Assembly (NCBI GenBank): GCA_002470515.1
Contig: DKML01000027.1
Coordinates: 27,724-91,723 of the forward strand
Reading direction: 5' to 3'
DNA from: Proteobacteria bacterium UBA7415
Lineage (GTDB): Bacteria > Pseudomonadota > Gammaproteobacteria > Arenicellales > Arenicellaceae
Length of the DNA: 64,000 nucleotides
Numbering within the stretch: the first letter of the stretch is position 1; the number at the start of each line of letters is the position of its first letter. Positions 26,360-36,381 of the stretch are shown here, piece by piece. The notes beneath the pieces are model-generated. The model saw only the letters and a program-made list of their open reading frames with translations, searched no databases and was not told the origin of the DNA. The position numbers and the translations under genes are program-made.

Positions 26360-27232
26360 CTAAGATTCTGACCTAGTTGCCCATAGTTCACCAGAGGCCT
26401 TATCGTCAAAAATAACCGGGGCAGGTGCCAAGCGACAATGGGCGCCACTCGTACAATTACGAGTCTTTATATCAAACCTAAACCCATGCCACGGGCACTG
26501 GACAATAACACTAGTTCCATCATCTCCAATTTTTGGCCTGTCGAGAGGGCCCAGCGAATGAGGGCAAACTCTTGAGTAAGCAATCCATTCGTCCACAATT
26601 TTCACAAGCTGGTATGGGTGGTTATTAAAATCGAAATCAAGTGGTAGACGCTGTTCGATGTCATTGGCAATCCCCAATATAAGAGGCTCGTCGTTTTGAT
26701 CGAGCTTGCCAGCAGCTTTACGATTAAGTTGGTTTTGCCGCGTCACCATCATCCACACATCTTCGTCGTAGAGCCTGCTGTACGTTGTTAGTAACTGTTG
26801 GCGGTAAAGTGCATGCAAAAACCGCGGGAGCTTTGGAATATAAAAATCGACAATTACCTTTATCTGGTGTTCGCTGATAGGAATAGCGTGAGTCCAAATC
26901 TCTGTGCCCTTCCCCAAGCCGCTCAAGGTGCGCGTAATCCACCGATTCTTATCGCGGTCTAAGCGCAGCTCCAATTCCATGGCATTGAAATACGATTTGG
27001 GCACCAAATTAGCATTAGCTCGCCACCCCCAATTACCCTGCTCTAAAATTTCAAGGTGTGAAAATGAGCTACTGTGTAACCAGGGTAGATGCTCTCCATC
27101 TATCGCGTTCTCGTACATTCGAGTCAAACTGACCGGTAGCTCTCGTGTGTAGGTCGCTATATGCGGCACAGTCTGACTGAAACTTGGAAGTAACCGCCGC
27201 ACCCAATCAATAAGATAAGTAAGTAGAGTCAT
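26360..27232 (-). CDS. Rieske non-haem iron oxygenase-like protein with reversed domain order
   Basis: A 290-residue protein. Near the N-terminus, MYENAIDGEHLPWLHSSSF carries E41-x3-D45-x2-H48-x4-H53, the mononuclear-iron motif of Rieske oxygenase catalytic domains. An SRPBCC-like region follows, and the stretch YDEDVWMMVTRQN near residue 155-167 could supply the third Asp ligand. The C-terminal 80 residues form a Rieske [2Fe-2S] domain: RVCPHSLGPL (C223, H225) and VIVQCPWHGFRFDIKTR (C246, H249). In canonical Rieske oxygenases the [2Fe-2S] domain comes first, so the order is swapped here. No reductase gene is adjacent. No signal peptide. Substrate unknown. It is divergent from the M14-type peptidase. 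Confidence 0.8.
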   Translation of the reverse strand: MTLLTYLIDWVRRLLPSFSQTVPHIATYTRELPVSLTRMYENAIDGEHLPWLHSSSFSHLEILEQGNWGWRANANLVPKSYFNAMELELRLDRDKNRWITRTLSGLGKGTEIWTHAIPISEHQIKVIVDFYIPKLPRFLHALYRQQLLTTYSRLYDEDVWMMVTRQNQLNRKAAGKLDQNDEPLILGIANDIEQRLPLDFDFNNHPYQLVKIVDEWIAYSRVCPHSLGPLDRPKIGDDGTSVIVQCPWHGFRFDIKTRNCTSGAHCRLAPAPVIFDDKASGELWATRSES

Positions 27233-27407
27233 AGCCTGAATAGTTTAAATGAGATTGGATATTTGAATTGGGAACTTTGTAGATTCTTGTCCGAATATTC
27301 CCCGTAGTGAGATATTCTATATCTACACAGGCTACGACTTTTAGCCTTGCAGATCGATAATAGATATAGCAATCTCAACTTTCAATCAAAGACACGATTA
27401 CAACACT

Positions 27408-28352
27408 ATGACCACAAAAAAAAATTATCCAATTGGCACTCCGGGCACCCCTTGGGGGGACTCTGAAAAGCAACAATGGCTAGAAGCTCAAGTTACCCAT
27501 AGATCCTATGCCACGGATGTCGTGTGCGTTATTGATACGCTACGTTCGACACATCGCGACGTCATTCAAGTTGAACAGTACGGTGAATTGGATTACTCCA
27601 ATAGCCCTACTGGTAACACTTACCCTCTTTTTGCTTTACGTTCTATCGAGTGGCACTCAGAGCGACCGACGATATTGGTTACTGGCGGCGTACACGGTTA
27701 CGAGACCAGTGGTGTACATGGCGCCCTGCGTTTTGCACAAGAAGAGCTGCGTAACTACGCAACCTCGTTTAACATGATCGTTGCCCCGTGCATTAGCCCT
27801 TGGGGCTACGAGACGATTAACCGCTGGAACCCCAGCAGCGTCGATCCAAACCGCTCATTTTATAGTGACAATCCGTCACCTGAGTCTGAAGCGATCATGA
27901 CTTATGCAAAAAGTCTGAACATTTCTTTTTTAGCGCACATTGATCTCCACGAAACAACGGATACCGACAACTCAGAGTTTCGACCTGCGCTAGAGGCAAG
28001 AAATGCTGTCGAACAAACGGAGTGGCAAATTCCGGATGGTTTCTATGGTGTTGGCGATACTCTGAAGCCTGTGCCTGACTTTCAAACGGCAATTATTGAG
28101 TCTGTTGCTAGGGTTACCCATATTGCGGAAGCGGATGATCAAGGAAAGCTTATCGGCACCGATATTGAGCAACATGGCGTAATAAACTATGCGACCAAAG
28201 AATTGGGACTTTGCGCTGGCTTTACTGATGCAGATTACGTCTGCACCACCGAAGTCTACCCAGATAGCCCCAGAGTCGATGACGAAAACTGTATTTTGGC
28301 CCAAGTGGCCGCCGTTACCGGCGCTTTGGACTATTTAATCAGTAATACCTAG
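27408..28352 (+). CDS. M14-family zinc metallocarboxypeptidase-like protein
   Basis: A 314-residue protein with zinc-site motifs of the M14 clan: VTGGVHGYETSG (HxxE) and a distal His in SFLAHIDLHETTDTD. Between them is SSVDPNRSFYSDNPSPESEA, with the conserved Asn-Arg substrate-binding pair. No signal peptide is seen, so it appears cytoplasmic. The length and motifs fit the DUF2817/M14-like peptidases and the related succinylglutamate desuccinylase group; the precise substrate is unclear. It is transcribed divergently from the Rieske gene across a 175-bp region. Confidence 0.8.
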   Translation: MTTKKNYPIGTPGTPWGDSEKQQWLEAQVTHRSYATDVVCVIDTLRSTHRDVIQVEQYGELDYSNSPTGNTYPLFALRSIEWHSERPTILVTGGVHGYETSGVHGALRFAQEELRNYATSFNMIVAPCISPWGYETINRWNPSSVDPNRSFYSDNPSPESEAIMTYAKSLNISFLAHIDLHETTDTDNSEFRPALEARNAVEQTEWQIPDGFYGVGDTLKPVPDFQTAIIESVARVTHIAEADDQGKLIGTDIEQHGVINYATKELGLCAGFTDADYVCTTEVYPDSPRVDDENCILAQVAAVTGALDYLISNT

Positions 28353-28530
28353 CGTACGCCTAAAGGCCCTATTCCTTGCAGTGATCAGTTTTACTGCAGG
28401 TTTAAGGCTATGGGCTACTGAGTGCGTTGAGCGATCATTGTACGCAACCCAATGTTGTTGATGGGGGGTCATTGAGTCATGACGTTTGCGTAGTCAAATC
28501 CGAAATACAGTGCGATACAATATCCCTTAG

Positions 28531-30036
28531 TTGTTAATACCAAATCTGGCTAAATCTACTGGGGACACTTTAATTAAATCGTCCGTCAAAAGGTGGCAAC
28601 CTCATGCTGTGGTGCTGGCCGCTATCACCTCTTGCACCAACACTTCAAACCCTGCGGTTATGCTGGGTGCCGGTCTGTTGGCTCGAAACGCAGTTAAACG
28701 TGGCCTACAAGTAAAGCCATGGGTAAAGACGTCACTCGCGCCAGGATCACAAGTCGTTACAGACTATTTACAACGTGCTGGCTTGCTTGAAGATCTTGAA
28801 AGCCTAGGTTTTCACGTTGTGGGATATGGCTGTACAACGTGCATCGGCAACTCAGGGCCTTTGCCCGATGCCATTGGTAAAGCGATCCGGTCAAATGACT
28901 TAGTCGTCGCTTCTGTGCTGTCGGGTAATCGTAATTTCGAAGGTCGTATTCATTCAGATATTAAGACCAACTATCTCGCATCCCCGCCTCTTGTCGTTGC
29001 ATACGCGCTAACCGGTCGCATGGATGTTGATCTTTATACTCAACCTTTAGGCACAGATAGCGAAGGTAAGGAGGTGTTCCTGAAAGATGTTTGGCCATCT
29101 AATTCTGAGATTCAAGACTTTATTGCCAATAATATTGATGCGCAAATGTTTAAAGACAACTATGCGAGCGTGTTTAACGGCAACACCACATGGAATGCGA
29201 TTAGCACTCCACAGGGCGACAGTTACGCCTGGTCCGACGACTCATCATATATAAAGCTTCCGCCCTACTTTGTAGGCATGTCGGCGACTGTACCGACTGT
29301 GAGCGATATCAAGGGGGCTCGTTGTTTAGCCAAGCTCGGCGACTCAGTAACAACAGATCACATCTCACCCGCTGGTGCGATAGAACCTGACGGCCCTGCG
29401 GGACAGTACCTACAAGAAAACGGTATTAGAGTCGCAGACTTTAACTCCTATGGCTCAAGACGCGGCAATCACGAGGTGATGATGCGCGGAACCTTTGCCA
29501 ATGTGCGCCTTAAGAACCAATTGGCACCTGGAACTGAAGGTGGTTGGACCGTACATGTTCCTAGCATGGACTCGCTGTCGATATATGCGGCGGCTGAGCG
29601 CTACCATGAAGAACAAACACCTCTGGTTGTTCTGGCAGGCAAAGAGTACGGCACGGGATCATCACGAGACTGGGCGGCTAAAGGAACCTTGCTGTTGGGG
29701 GTTAAAGCCGTACTAACTGAGAGCTTTGAGCGCATTCACCGCTCAAATTTAGTAGGCATGGGTGTTTTGCCACTCAATTTCTTGCCAGAAGAATCAGTAT
29801 CTTCACTTGGCCTAACGGGTTTTGAATCTTTTGAAATCAATGGCTTAGATGACTTGTTTAAATCAAAATCACGAAATGACTCATCCCTTAAAACCGTTAG
29901 CGTCGTTGCCGAATCAGACGAAGGCAAAAAGACCGAGTTCAAAGCTAGGGTTCGCTTAGATACACCCAAAGAGTTGGAGTACTACCAGCACGGCGGCATT
30001 CTCCACTATGTATTACGACAAATGGTCTCTGCATAG
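28531..30036 (+). pseudogene. acnA: C-terminal half of aconitate hydratase A (5'-truncated)
   Basis: The frame encodes about 501 residues that match the C-terminal part of AcnA-type aconitases, which are normally near 890-900 residues. It keeps the [4Fe-4S] ligands in [12 protein letters not shown] and [13 protein letters not shown], and the swivel domain (DHISPAGAI, then [18 protein letters not shown] and [20 protein letters not shown]), ending normally. Only about 25 residues precede the CTNTSNP motif and the best start is a TTG, so roughly 390 N-terminal residues are missing. The 180 bases before it show no remaining aconitase sequence. Without the N-terminal domains the product cannot form a normal active site. 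AcnB or another copy elsewhere presumably serves the TCA cycle. Confidence 0.85.
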
Positions 30037-30092
30037 TTTTTTATGCCAGTACAGTGATTGAACAAATGTCGTCAATTAACATTTATCAATTT

Positions 30093-30122
30093 AAAAAGAC
30101 CTCCTCTGCTTGAGGAGGTCTT
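30093..30122 (+). terminator. Rho-independent terminator after the acnA remnant
   Basis: AAGACCTCCTC (30096-30106) and GAGGAGGTCTT (30112-30122) make an eleven-pair perfect stem with a five-base TGCTT loop. An A run before the stem (30093-30097) would also make it work for leftward transcription from the subtilase side. Confidence 0.8.
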
Positions 30123-30203
30123 CGCTCGACCATTCGCTATCGCCATCCTATACGCTTTAATGCACCATCGACTCAGTTCGACAACGCCACTAGCAATAAC
30201 GAG

Positions 30204-32753
30204 TTAGTCTGCTGCTCGCGGTTTACCTTCAACGCTACGAAGGCTTCCTTCACTGCTCAAGTTATCCAGCTGCAGGGTCTCTACAAGCTCTAGCTCGTCT
30301 GCTGCCTGCGCAGATTGATCAAGAGCTTTGGCTTTGGATGATTGCTTATTTAGCGCCCCCCGATAGATTCTTACAAGAGGCGATCCATCAAACTCAGCTC
30401 TAACCAAATAATAGTAATTATTGTCAAACGGAGTGGTTATGGTTCCAAACGAGGCCGTTCCGCAGGAAGGTCCTGAATAACGTGAACTTATTGACTTAGT
30501 GCCGCTTGAAATATTGACGTATCCGCTGAAGGTGCCTGCTGAGTTACAACTTGCTAACGTCGAACTTCGGGTAGAACCGCCAATTGTTGCGCTAAATGTC
30601 ATTGAACCGACAGTACAACAGAGATTGCTACCGACACCCCACTGAGGTGGGATTGGCTCTGAAAGACTCGCGATAATGGCAGGAACCACCATAAGCAAGA
30701 AGCCATCATCTTCCACAATTTCAGCCTCTAAAAAGTAGCCTTCGATTTGAGCGTTGTTGCCTGCTTCTTCTACTTCTACGTAGTAAGTACCTGCTGCCAA
30801 ATCGCTGAGTACAGGCGTATCCGCAAAACCAGAGCTAGCAGTAGCAATCACATTTAGACCGGAATCACGTACCGTAACTTCCGTAGATCCAGCAAAACCA
30901 GCTGAATTTGTTCTTATGACTACTCTATTCTTGTCTTCCCTTAAAGTAAAAGTGACCCAGTCTTTATCGCCTACCGGCGAAATGCTGTGAAATTGAACGT
31001 CACCGTGATTAACTGGAGTCGCTGCAGGGCCGGTATCATCGTTTTCAAAGGCATCCTCTACTGGGCCATCAGAAACGACTATTCTAGTAGCAGCAGAACA
31101 CTTAATATTTGTGATGCCCACACACGCTCCTAGGTAATTGACACCGATAGATGATGGCGCCGAAAAGGATCTTGCTTTTACTGATTGTTCTTCTGAGCTA
31201 AGACTGGGGACCGACTCATTACCCACTAGAATATCTGAGGTCGTGATTTTATTATCAGCTGATCTGTAAAAACTCACGATTGACGCATCCGAAGCATCGG
31301 AACCTATATTCTTAACTGTTGCGGTCACATTAAGCGTCTGATTTGTATTAGGTATAACATTAGGAACGGTGAACGCCGATATCGTTAAGTCAGAGCCTTC
31401 TATAACATTTGCTGCAGCCAACATGTCGATACGCGGCTTGGTGACACCCGATCGAGAAATATTGACACCAGTTGACTCCATGGCACTTTCAATCTGAGAC
31501 ACCGTGGCACTGGGCTTTAAATGGCGATACACAGCAAACGCTCCAGCGATATGTGGCGTTGCCATAGACGTTCCATTGTAAATATCTCGTGCGCTGTTAC
31601 TCGTGGCAATACTAGACGTAATGTTGCTACCAGGCGCTAACACATCAATCATGCTCGCATGGTTGGAATAAGACGAAATCGAATTTGAGTTGTCTAACGT
31701 AGCACCCACAGTAATCGCGCTTGATATGCAACCAGGCGAACCAATCGATCCATTGAAACCGTCGTTACCCGAAGCGATCACTGTGGCTATGCCAGCCGAA
31801 CGAAGGTTGTCGATCACACTTTTCAGTGAATTTCCATCACAGGCACTAAAAAATTGACCCCCGCCCAAACTCATGTTGGCAGAGGCTATCGAAATCCCAT
31901 TGCTGGCATTATGCACGCTCAACACACGTTCAAGACCCAACATTTGGTCTGTCGAGTAAGATAAAACACAGGGCGTTGAACCAGCGCCACACTGAGTTGA
32001 GCTAGTGAATCGACTAAATACCTGAACCGCCATTAAGTTGGCACCCGGCGCGACTCCACCATATGTACCCGCTGCAATTCCAGCAACATGGGTACCATGA
32101 TTACAGCCATCTATAGCGGTACCACAATTTACACCTGCTCCACTACTAGTCTGCGACTGACCGCCATTTGGACAGACCGTGAATGAATTTAGAGATCCCA
32201 CTGTTGAGCTGTAGCAAGCTTCAGATACAACTTTACCACTATCTAGATCAACATGGGTCTTGCGAACCCCCGTATCTAAAATTGCAACGGTCCATCCACT
32301 GCCATTGCTTCCAGAATTTATAACATCGTCACCATTGATAAATGGCACGCTCTGTAACAGCGTCGCTCTCGACAGGCCATCTTCCTCAACACCGATCACT
32401 AAAGGGTTATTGAGTAAGTTTTCTAGACCCGCTTTATCAAGCTCGAGTCCAATATAGGGAACGGTTTCAAAACGCTTTAGTGAGCCTAACTGGGACGCGT
32501 TTAGAGTCGACGCAATATCTGATTGGACACGATTGATTTGGCTTCGTTGATTTGCAACGGCCGCAGAGCCAGATAACGAGCCTTCAACCACGAATTCAGT
32601 ATCAAGCTTAAGGATTACCCTTACGCTCCCTAAGTTTTGCGCTTTCTCAAACAAGGCCGGTGCGTCCGGCATCGCTTTTAAGTCGCCTGCAAAGGCAGCC
32701 GTTGTAGACAACCCAAGCACAAAACATAAAGCTATCAATCTTAATCCAGTCAT
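30204..32753 (-). CDS. Secreted subtilisin-like serine protease (S8) with CARDB and PPC domains
   Basis: An 849-residue secreted protein with a signal peptide (LRLIALCFVLGLSTTAAFAG). An I9-like propeptide spans about 25-135 (VRVILKLDTEF to VIGVEEDG). The S8 catalytic domain has Asp about 160 (VAILDTGVRKTHVDLD), His about 219 (NHGTHVAGIAAG), oxyanion Asn about 330 (ASGND) and Ser about 396 (NGTSMATPHIAGA). A CARDB-like domain follows (LTISAFTVPNVIPNTNQTLN), then a PPC domain at about 570-680 (EDAFENDDTGPAATPVNHGD and LAAGTYYVEVEEAG). The last roughly 160 residues contain a Cys-rich region (NLCCTVGSMTFSATIGG). PPC domains are usually cleaved after secretion. Probably a type II secretion substrate that degrades extracellular protein. 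Confidence 0.93.
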   Translation of the reverse strand: MTGLRLIALCFVLGLSTTAAFAGDLKAMPDAPALFEKAQNLGSVRVILKLDTEFVVEGSLSGSAAVANQRSQINRVQSDIASTLNASQLGSLKRFETVPYIGLELDKAGLENLLNNPLVIGVEEDGLSRATLLQSVPFINGDDVINSGSNGSGWTVAILDTGVRKTHVDLDSGKVVSEACYSSTVGSLNSFTVCPNGGQSQTSSGAGVNCGTAIDGCNHGTHVAGIAAGTYGGVAPGANLMAVQVFSRFTSSTQCGAGSTPCVLSYSTDQMLGLERVLSVHNASNGISIASANMSLGGGQFFSACDGNSLKSVIDNLRSAGIATVIASGNDGFNGSIGSPGCISSAITVGATLDNSNSISSYSNHASMIDVLAPGSNITSSIATSNSARDIYNGTSMATPHIAGAFAVYRHLKPSATVSQIESAMESTGVNISRSGVTKPRIDMLAAANVIEGSDLTISAFTVPNVIPNTNQTLNVTATVKNIGSDASDASIVSFYRSADNKITTSDILVGNESVPSLSSEEQSVKARSFSAPSSIGVNYLGACVGITNIKCSAATRIVVSDGPVEDAFENDDTGPAATPVNHGDVQFHSISPVGDKDWVTFTLREDKNRVVIRTNSAGFAGSTEVTVRDSGLNVIATASSGFADTPVLSDLAAGTYYVEVEEAGNNAQIEGYFLEAEIVEDDGFLLMVVPAIIASLSEPIPPQWGVGSNLCCTVGSMTFSATIGGSTRSSTLASCNSAGTFSGYVNISSGTKSISSRYSGPSCGTASFGTITTPFDNNYYYLVRAEFDGSPLVRIYRGALNKQSSKAKALDQSAQAADELELVETLQLDNLSSEGSLRSVEGKPRAAD

Positions 32754-33272
32754 TTCTCAACCCTCACATTAAATTTTACTTCTTCGAAGCCGCCTTAACA
32801 ACGATCAACGATTTAGGTCCAGCGGATATGCCCCTAGTTCTTAAGCTCTCGGCATGTTTGCGCTTTAAACTGCAACATCATAGATTTTTTAGCCATACGC
32901 CATGACCGAAGCAAGCCGCTTCTTATGCAAGGATATGCGTCGTGTAGGCCTATGCCAAGTGGTTTCAGTATAACGATTCAGGCTTTTCTGCCAGTCTTAC
33001 TAGAAAAATACGGGTTTACGCACGTTTGGGGGTATGTATTTATACGTCATGCAGAGCGCTAGCTATAGCTTAGACCGGGTATGCGTTAAACTTACTATTT
33101 GCTGTTTATCACCAGTATAAATTGGACCTTTGGGTGACATACTTAATGATGATGCTACTCAAATAACCGCAACAACAGTTAAAAACTGGGTCAGACTCAC
33201 TTAACTCGGCTCTTCAACTTTTCCAAGCCTGATTTTCTAACACAAAGAATAGATACAAATCATTGAGAAACG
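32754..33272. other. Intergenic region between the subtilase and mgtE
   Basis: About 520 bases between divergent genes. It should hold both promoters. I scanned it for gene remnants, hairpins with T runs and known magnesium-responsive leader motifs and saw nothing I can support. Confidence 0.5.
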
Positions 33273-34562
33273 ATGGATCCTGCGCAAATACCAAACGAAT
33301 CTGAGTTCAACCACCCTGGTGAGTTAGCACATCAACTCGAAAGCCTCCCTCAAACGGAACGAGCTGAGCTGTGGGCCAGTATTTCGGTTGAAGACCGTGG
33401 CGCAGCAATCCCCTATTTACATGACGAAATAAAAGCAGCGCTACTCGAAGAAGCTTCTCTGGAAGAACTTCAAGATCTAACCGAAAACATGGCGGCGGGC
33501 GATGTCGCTGATGTACTTGATCTAGTCAGTGTTGATATTGCCCAAGATGTAGTCGACAACCTTTCCGAGGAATTTCAAGAGCAAGTCAGGGAATCCCTGA
33601 GCTTTGAAGATGACCAAGTGGGTCGTTGGTTGCGTCACGACGGATACCGTTACTCAGCTACTCGAACGGTTAGACAAGTATTAGACAATATTAAACGTAA
33701 GGGCTTTCCCGCCTACACTGACAGAGTATTTGTCATATCTAGAGACGACCGCTACCGTGGTGCTATCGCAATGTCGAGCATCCTAGAAGCAAATGACGAA
33801 GTGCAACTCAAAGAGTTACAGCTCATTTCAAATGACCATACGTTTGACCCGAATGCCAATATCTCGGATGTCACCGCAGAATTTCGCAAAGTTCACTTTA
33901 TTTCTGCCGCTGTCGTTGATCAACAAGGGTTTTATCTAGGCCGAATTACAGCAGAGGACGCGGCGACCATATTGCAAGACTCAGCTGACCATCAGTTAAT
34001 GAGCATGGCTGGCCTAGATGAGGAAGACGACCTTTTTTCGCCTGTACTCAGCTCAGCTAAACGTCGTGCGCTCTGGCTAGGCATTAACCTTCTTACGGCT
34101 CTCCTTGCGTCTTACGTTATTGGATTATTTGAAGGCAGCGTACAGCAGTTAGTCGCACTGGCTGTATTAATGCCTATTGTAGCGAGCATGGGGGGTATTG
34201 CGGGCAGCCAAACGCTCACCATAGTTATTAGGGGTATCGCGCTTGGACGACTCAATTCAAAAAACACTCGAACACTCTTGTTCAAAGAGCTGGGCGTTGG
34301 TGTGCTGAACGGAATTTTGTGGGCTTCAGTCGTAGGAGCACTCGCCTTTCTGTGGTTCGACAACCTAATGCTTGGTGTCGTTATTGCTGCTGCAATACTT
34401 ATTAACTTGTTAGCTGCTGCTCTGGCAGGAATGATAATTCCGGTTGTTCTAGAGCGCCTAGACCTGGATCCAGCGCTGTCAGGATCAGTGGTGCTGACGA
34501 CGGTTACGGATGTAGTTGGATTTATGAGTTTTCTAGGCTTAGCAACACTTCTACTACTATAG
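33273..34562 (+). CDS. mgtE: Magnesium transporter MgtE
   Basis: A 429-residue protein with the standard three parts. A helical N-domain (EELQDLTENMAAGDVADVLD and onward) is followed by paired CBS domains that sense cytoplasmic Mg2+ (RVFVISRDDRYRGAIAMSS, then HFISAAVVDQQGFYLGRITA). The C-terminal channel has five helices, including PIVASMGGIAGSQTLTIVIR, and ends GSVVLTTVTDVVGFMSFLGL, which contributes to the selectivity and gating region. It acts as a Mg2+-gated Mg2+ channel in the inner membrane. A decayed corA elsewhere in the window suggests magnesium uptake here relies on MgtE. Confidence 0.94.
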   Translation: MDPAQIPNESEFNHPGELAHQLESLPQTERAELWASISVEDRGAAIPYLHDEIKAALLEEASLEELQDLTENMAAGDVADVLDLVSVDIAQDVVDNLSEEFQEQVRESLSFEDDQVGRWLRHDGYRYSATRTVRQVLDNIKRKGFPAYTDRVFVISRDDRYRGAIAMSSILEANDEVQLKELQLISNDHTFDPNANISDVTAEFRKVHFISAAVVDQQGFYLGRITAEDAATILQDSADHQLMSMAGLDEEDDLFSPVLSSAKRRALWLGINLLTALLASYVIGLFEGSVQQLVALAVLMPIVASMGGIAGSQTLTIVIRGIALGRLNSKNTRTLLFKELGVGVLNGILWASVVGALAFLWFDNLMLGVVIAAAILINLLAAALAGMIIPVVLERLDLDPALSGSVVLTTVTDVVGFMSFLGLATLLLL

Positions 34563-34764
34563 CGATGCTCAAAACATAGTCCGTTGTCCTTAATAGCCAC
34601 GACGTATAAGTTTTACCCATACAACTGCTTTAACAAGCGTGTGCTTATTCATGCACCGCGAGGCCAATTATCATTCTAATTTTTGAAAAACATGGTTAAA
34701 TGCGTGCCATCATGATTTAGGTGATCTAAATAGAGGGTCACACGAATAAGAAAAGGAAACTAGC

Positions 34765-35802
34765 TTGGACGACAAGAAGAGAAACACAACAGAGCCACTC
34801 ATAATTGCCGGAACGGAAATTAAACGCGGCACCTCAGTGAACATTGACATGCCATTGGTACGGCTATACACCGATACCGAAATCAACATGCCTATTCACG
34901 TTAGACGGGCTCGTAAAGATGGCCCGACACTTTTTGTTTCGGCGGCCGTGCACGGCGACGAGATTAACGGGATCGAAATAATTCGCCGAATCATGCGCCT
35001 CAAAACGCTCAAATTAACGTCAGGAACGCTTATTTTAGCTCCTATGGTCAATGTGTATGGCGTTCTTAACAAGAGCCGCTATATGCCAGATCGCAGAGAC
35101 CTGAACCGCTCATTTCCAGGGTCAGAGAACGGTTCTTTGGCTGCCGTAGTTGCGCATCGTTTTCTTACCGAAGTCGTGCAACACTGCGATTACGGCATTG
35201 ATCTTCACACAGGAGCGATTCATCGCTCAAACCTTCCTCAAATTCGTGCCAATCTCGAAGACGATGAAACAACTGAACTGGCAAAAGCCTTTGGCGTGTC
35301 AGTATTAATGAATTCCAACCTGCGCGACGGTTCACTTCGCGAAGCGGCTTCAGACAGCAATACACGTATCTTGCTTTACGAGGCTGGTGAGGCATTACGG
35401 TTTGACGAATTATCGATTAGAGCGGGTCAGCGTGGAATTTTGAACGTGCTGTCCACGCTTGGAATGATCAATAAGCCACGGCGCAGACAGGTAGCCACGC
35501 CATACATTGCGAACACCAGCTCATGGGTTCGCGCGCACCATAGTGGTTTTGTAAGAAACTTAAGAAAGATGGGCGATTACGTTGAGAAAGGCGATGCACT
35601 TGCCGAAATCGGTAGCCCTATGGGCGAAACGCTTGGCGTTGTTAAAGCACGCCGAGGCGGCATCGTTATTGGCAAACAAAACATCCCTCTAGTTCAAAAA
35701 GGCGATGCAATGTTTTATATCGCCTACTTCTCTGAAGAAGACGAAGAAATTGCCGAGAACATACAGGCGATGAGTGAGCAGCTGTTACCGAGTCAGGTTT
35801 AG
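34765..35802 (+). CDS. Succinylglutamate desuccinylase/aspartoacylase family protein
   Basis: A 345-residue protein starting with TTG, supported by AAGGAA about eight bases upstream. Zinc-site motifs are AAVHGDEINGIEIIRRI (HxxE) and CDYGIDLHTGAIHRSN (distal His), with the substrate-binding segment PDRRDLNRSFPG. The C-terminal part (GFVRNLRKMGDYVEKGDALA) is the beta-barrel or lipoyl-like domain of this family. These enzymes remove acyl or aspartyl groups from amino acids; homologues are often found beside rimK in other genomes, though here rimK is 26 kb away. Cytoplasmic. Confidence 0.85.
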   Translation: MDDKKRNTTEPLIIAGTEIKRGTSVNIDMPLVRLYTDTEINMPIHVRRARKDGPTLFVSAAVHGDEINGIEIIRRIMRLKTLKLTSGTLILAPMVNVYGVLNKSRYMPDRRDLNRSFPGSENGSLAAVVAHRFLTEVVQHCDYGIDLHTGAIHRSNLPQIRANLEDDETTELAKAFGVSVLMNSNLRDGSLREAASDSNTRILLYEAGEALRFDELSIRAGQRGILNVLSTLGMINKPRRRQVATPYIANTSSWVRAHHSGFVRNLRKMGDYVEKGDALAEIGSPMGETLGVVKARRGGIVIGKQNIPLVQKGDAMFYIAYFSEEDEEIAENIQAMSEQLLPSQV

Positions 35803-35825
35803 CTGCTCAACCAATTTCGCTATTG

Positions 35826-36335
35826 CTACGGTGCGTTTACGTGCGCAAAAATTGTATCCGTTCCATCGTCATTAAGCAGTAAAACCTGGTAATAGTCTTT
35901 GCGCTCGCCTACCTCCATACCTGGGCTGCCGACCGGCATCCCAGGTACCGAGAGGCCAATGGCACCTGCTGGTGGGTTCTCAAGAAATTGTTTCACGTAC
36001 TCTGCAGGAACATGGCCTTCGAATACATACTCTCCATGAGTTGTTGTTATTACACCCGTATGACAAGAACGGTAGCGCCCAGCGATTCCCTTCTGCGTCT
36101 TGAGCGGATTAAGGTTATCGAGTTCAATAACCTTGTTGGTAAACCCATTGGCAGCCATATAATCGACCCACTTTTGACAACAGCCGCATGTGGGCGTTTT
36201 ATAAACGCTCATCTGCAAGCCCCTACTCGCTTCAGTATTATTTGACTCAGCGTGAACGCTCAACGAGAGCAGTACCGTAAACATTAGTGCAACAAATGGA
36301 ACGAGCGCCAAACGTGACCTTGAAGAAGCTTGCAT
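35826..36335 (-). CDS. DUF411 domain periplasmic metal-binding protein
   Basis: A 169-residue protein with a signal peptide (LALVPFVALMFTVLLSLSVHAE). A DUF411 domain follows: VYKTPTCGCCQKWVDYMAAN with a CxCC metal motif, then GRYRSCHTGVI and the segment EGHVPAEYVKQFLENPP, and AIGLSVPGMPVGSPGMEVGE with Met residues. DUF411 proteins are usually linked to copper or other soft-metal handling. RBS AAAGG is present before the ATG. It is 46 bp downstream of a small membrane-protein gene in the same direction, perhaps a two-gene operon. Confidence 0.88.
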   Translation of the reverse strand: MQASSRSRLALVPFVALMFTVLLSLSVHAESNNTEASRGLQMSVYKTPTCGCCQKWVDYMAANGFTNKVIELDNLNPLKTQKGIAGRYRSCHTGVITTTHGEYVFEGHVPAEYVKQFLENPPAGAIGLSVPGMPVGSPGMEVGERKDYYQVLLLNDDGTDTIFAHVNAP

Positions 36336-36381
36336 AAAATTGACCTTTTTTAGATTAGAGAGTGAAAACTAAATAAGCGGA

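Noticed and set aside
33060-33272. Possible magnesium riboswitch before mgtE
   Set aside because: No M-box-like helices or terminator/antiterminator pair seen.
34112-34600. 162-codon minus-strand ORF opposite mgtE
   Set aside because: It mirrors the transmembrane region of mgtE, has repetitive Ser/Thr/Ala composition typical of antisense frames and no ribosome binding site.
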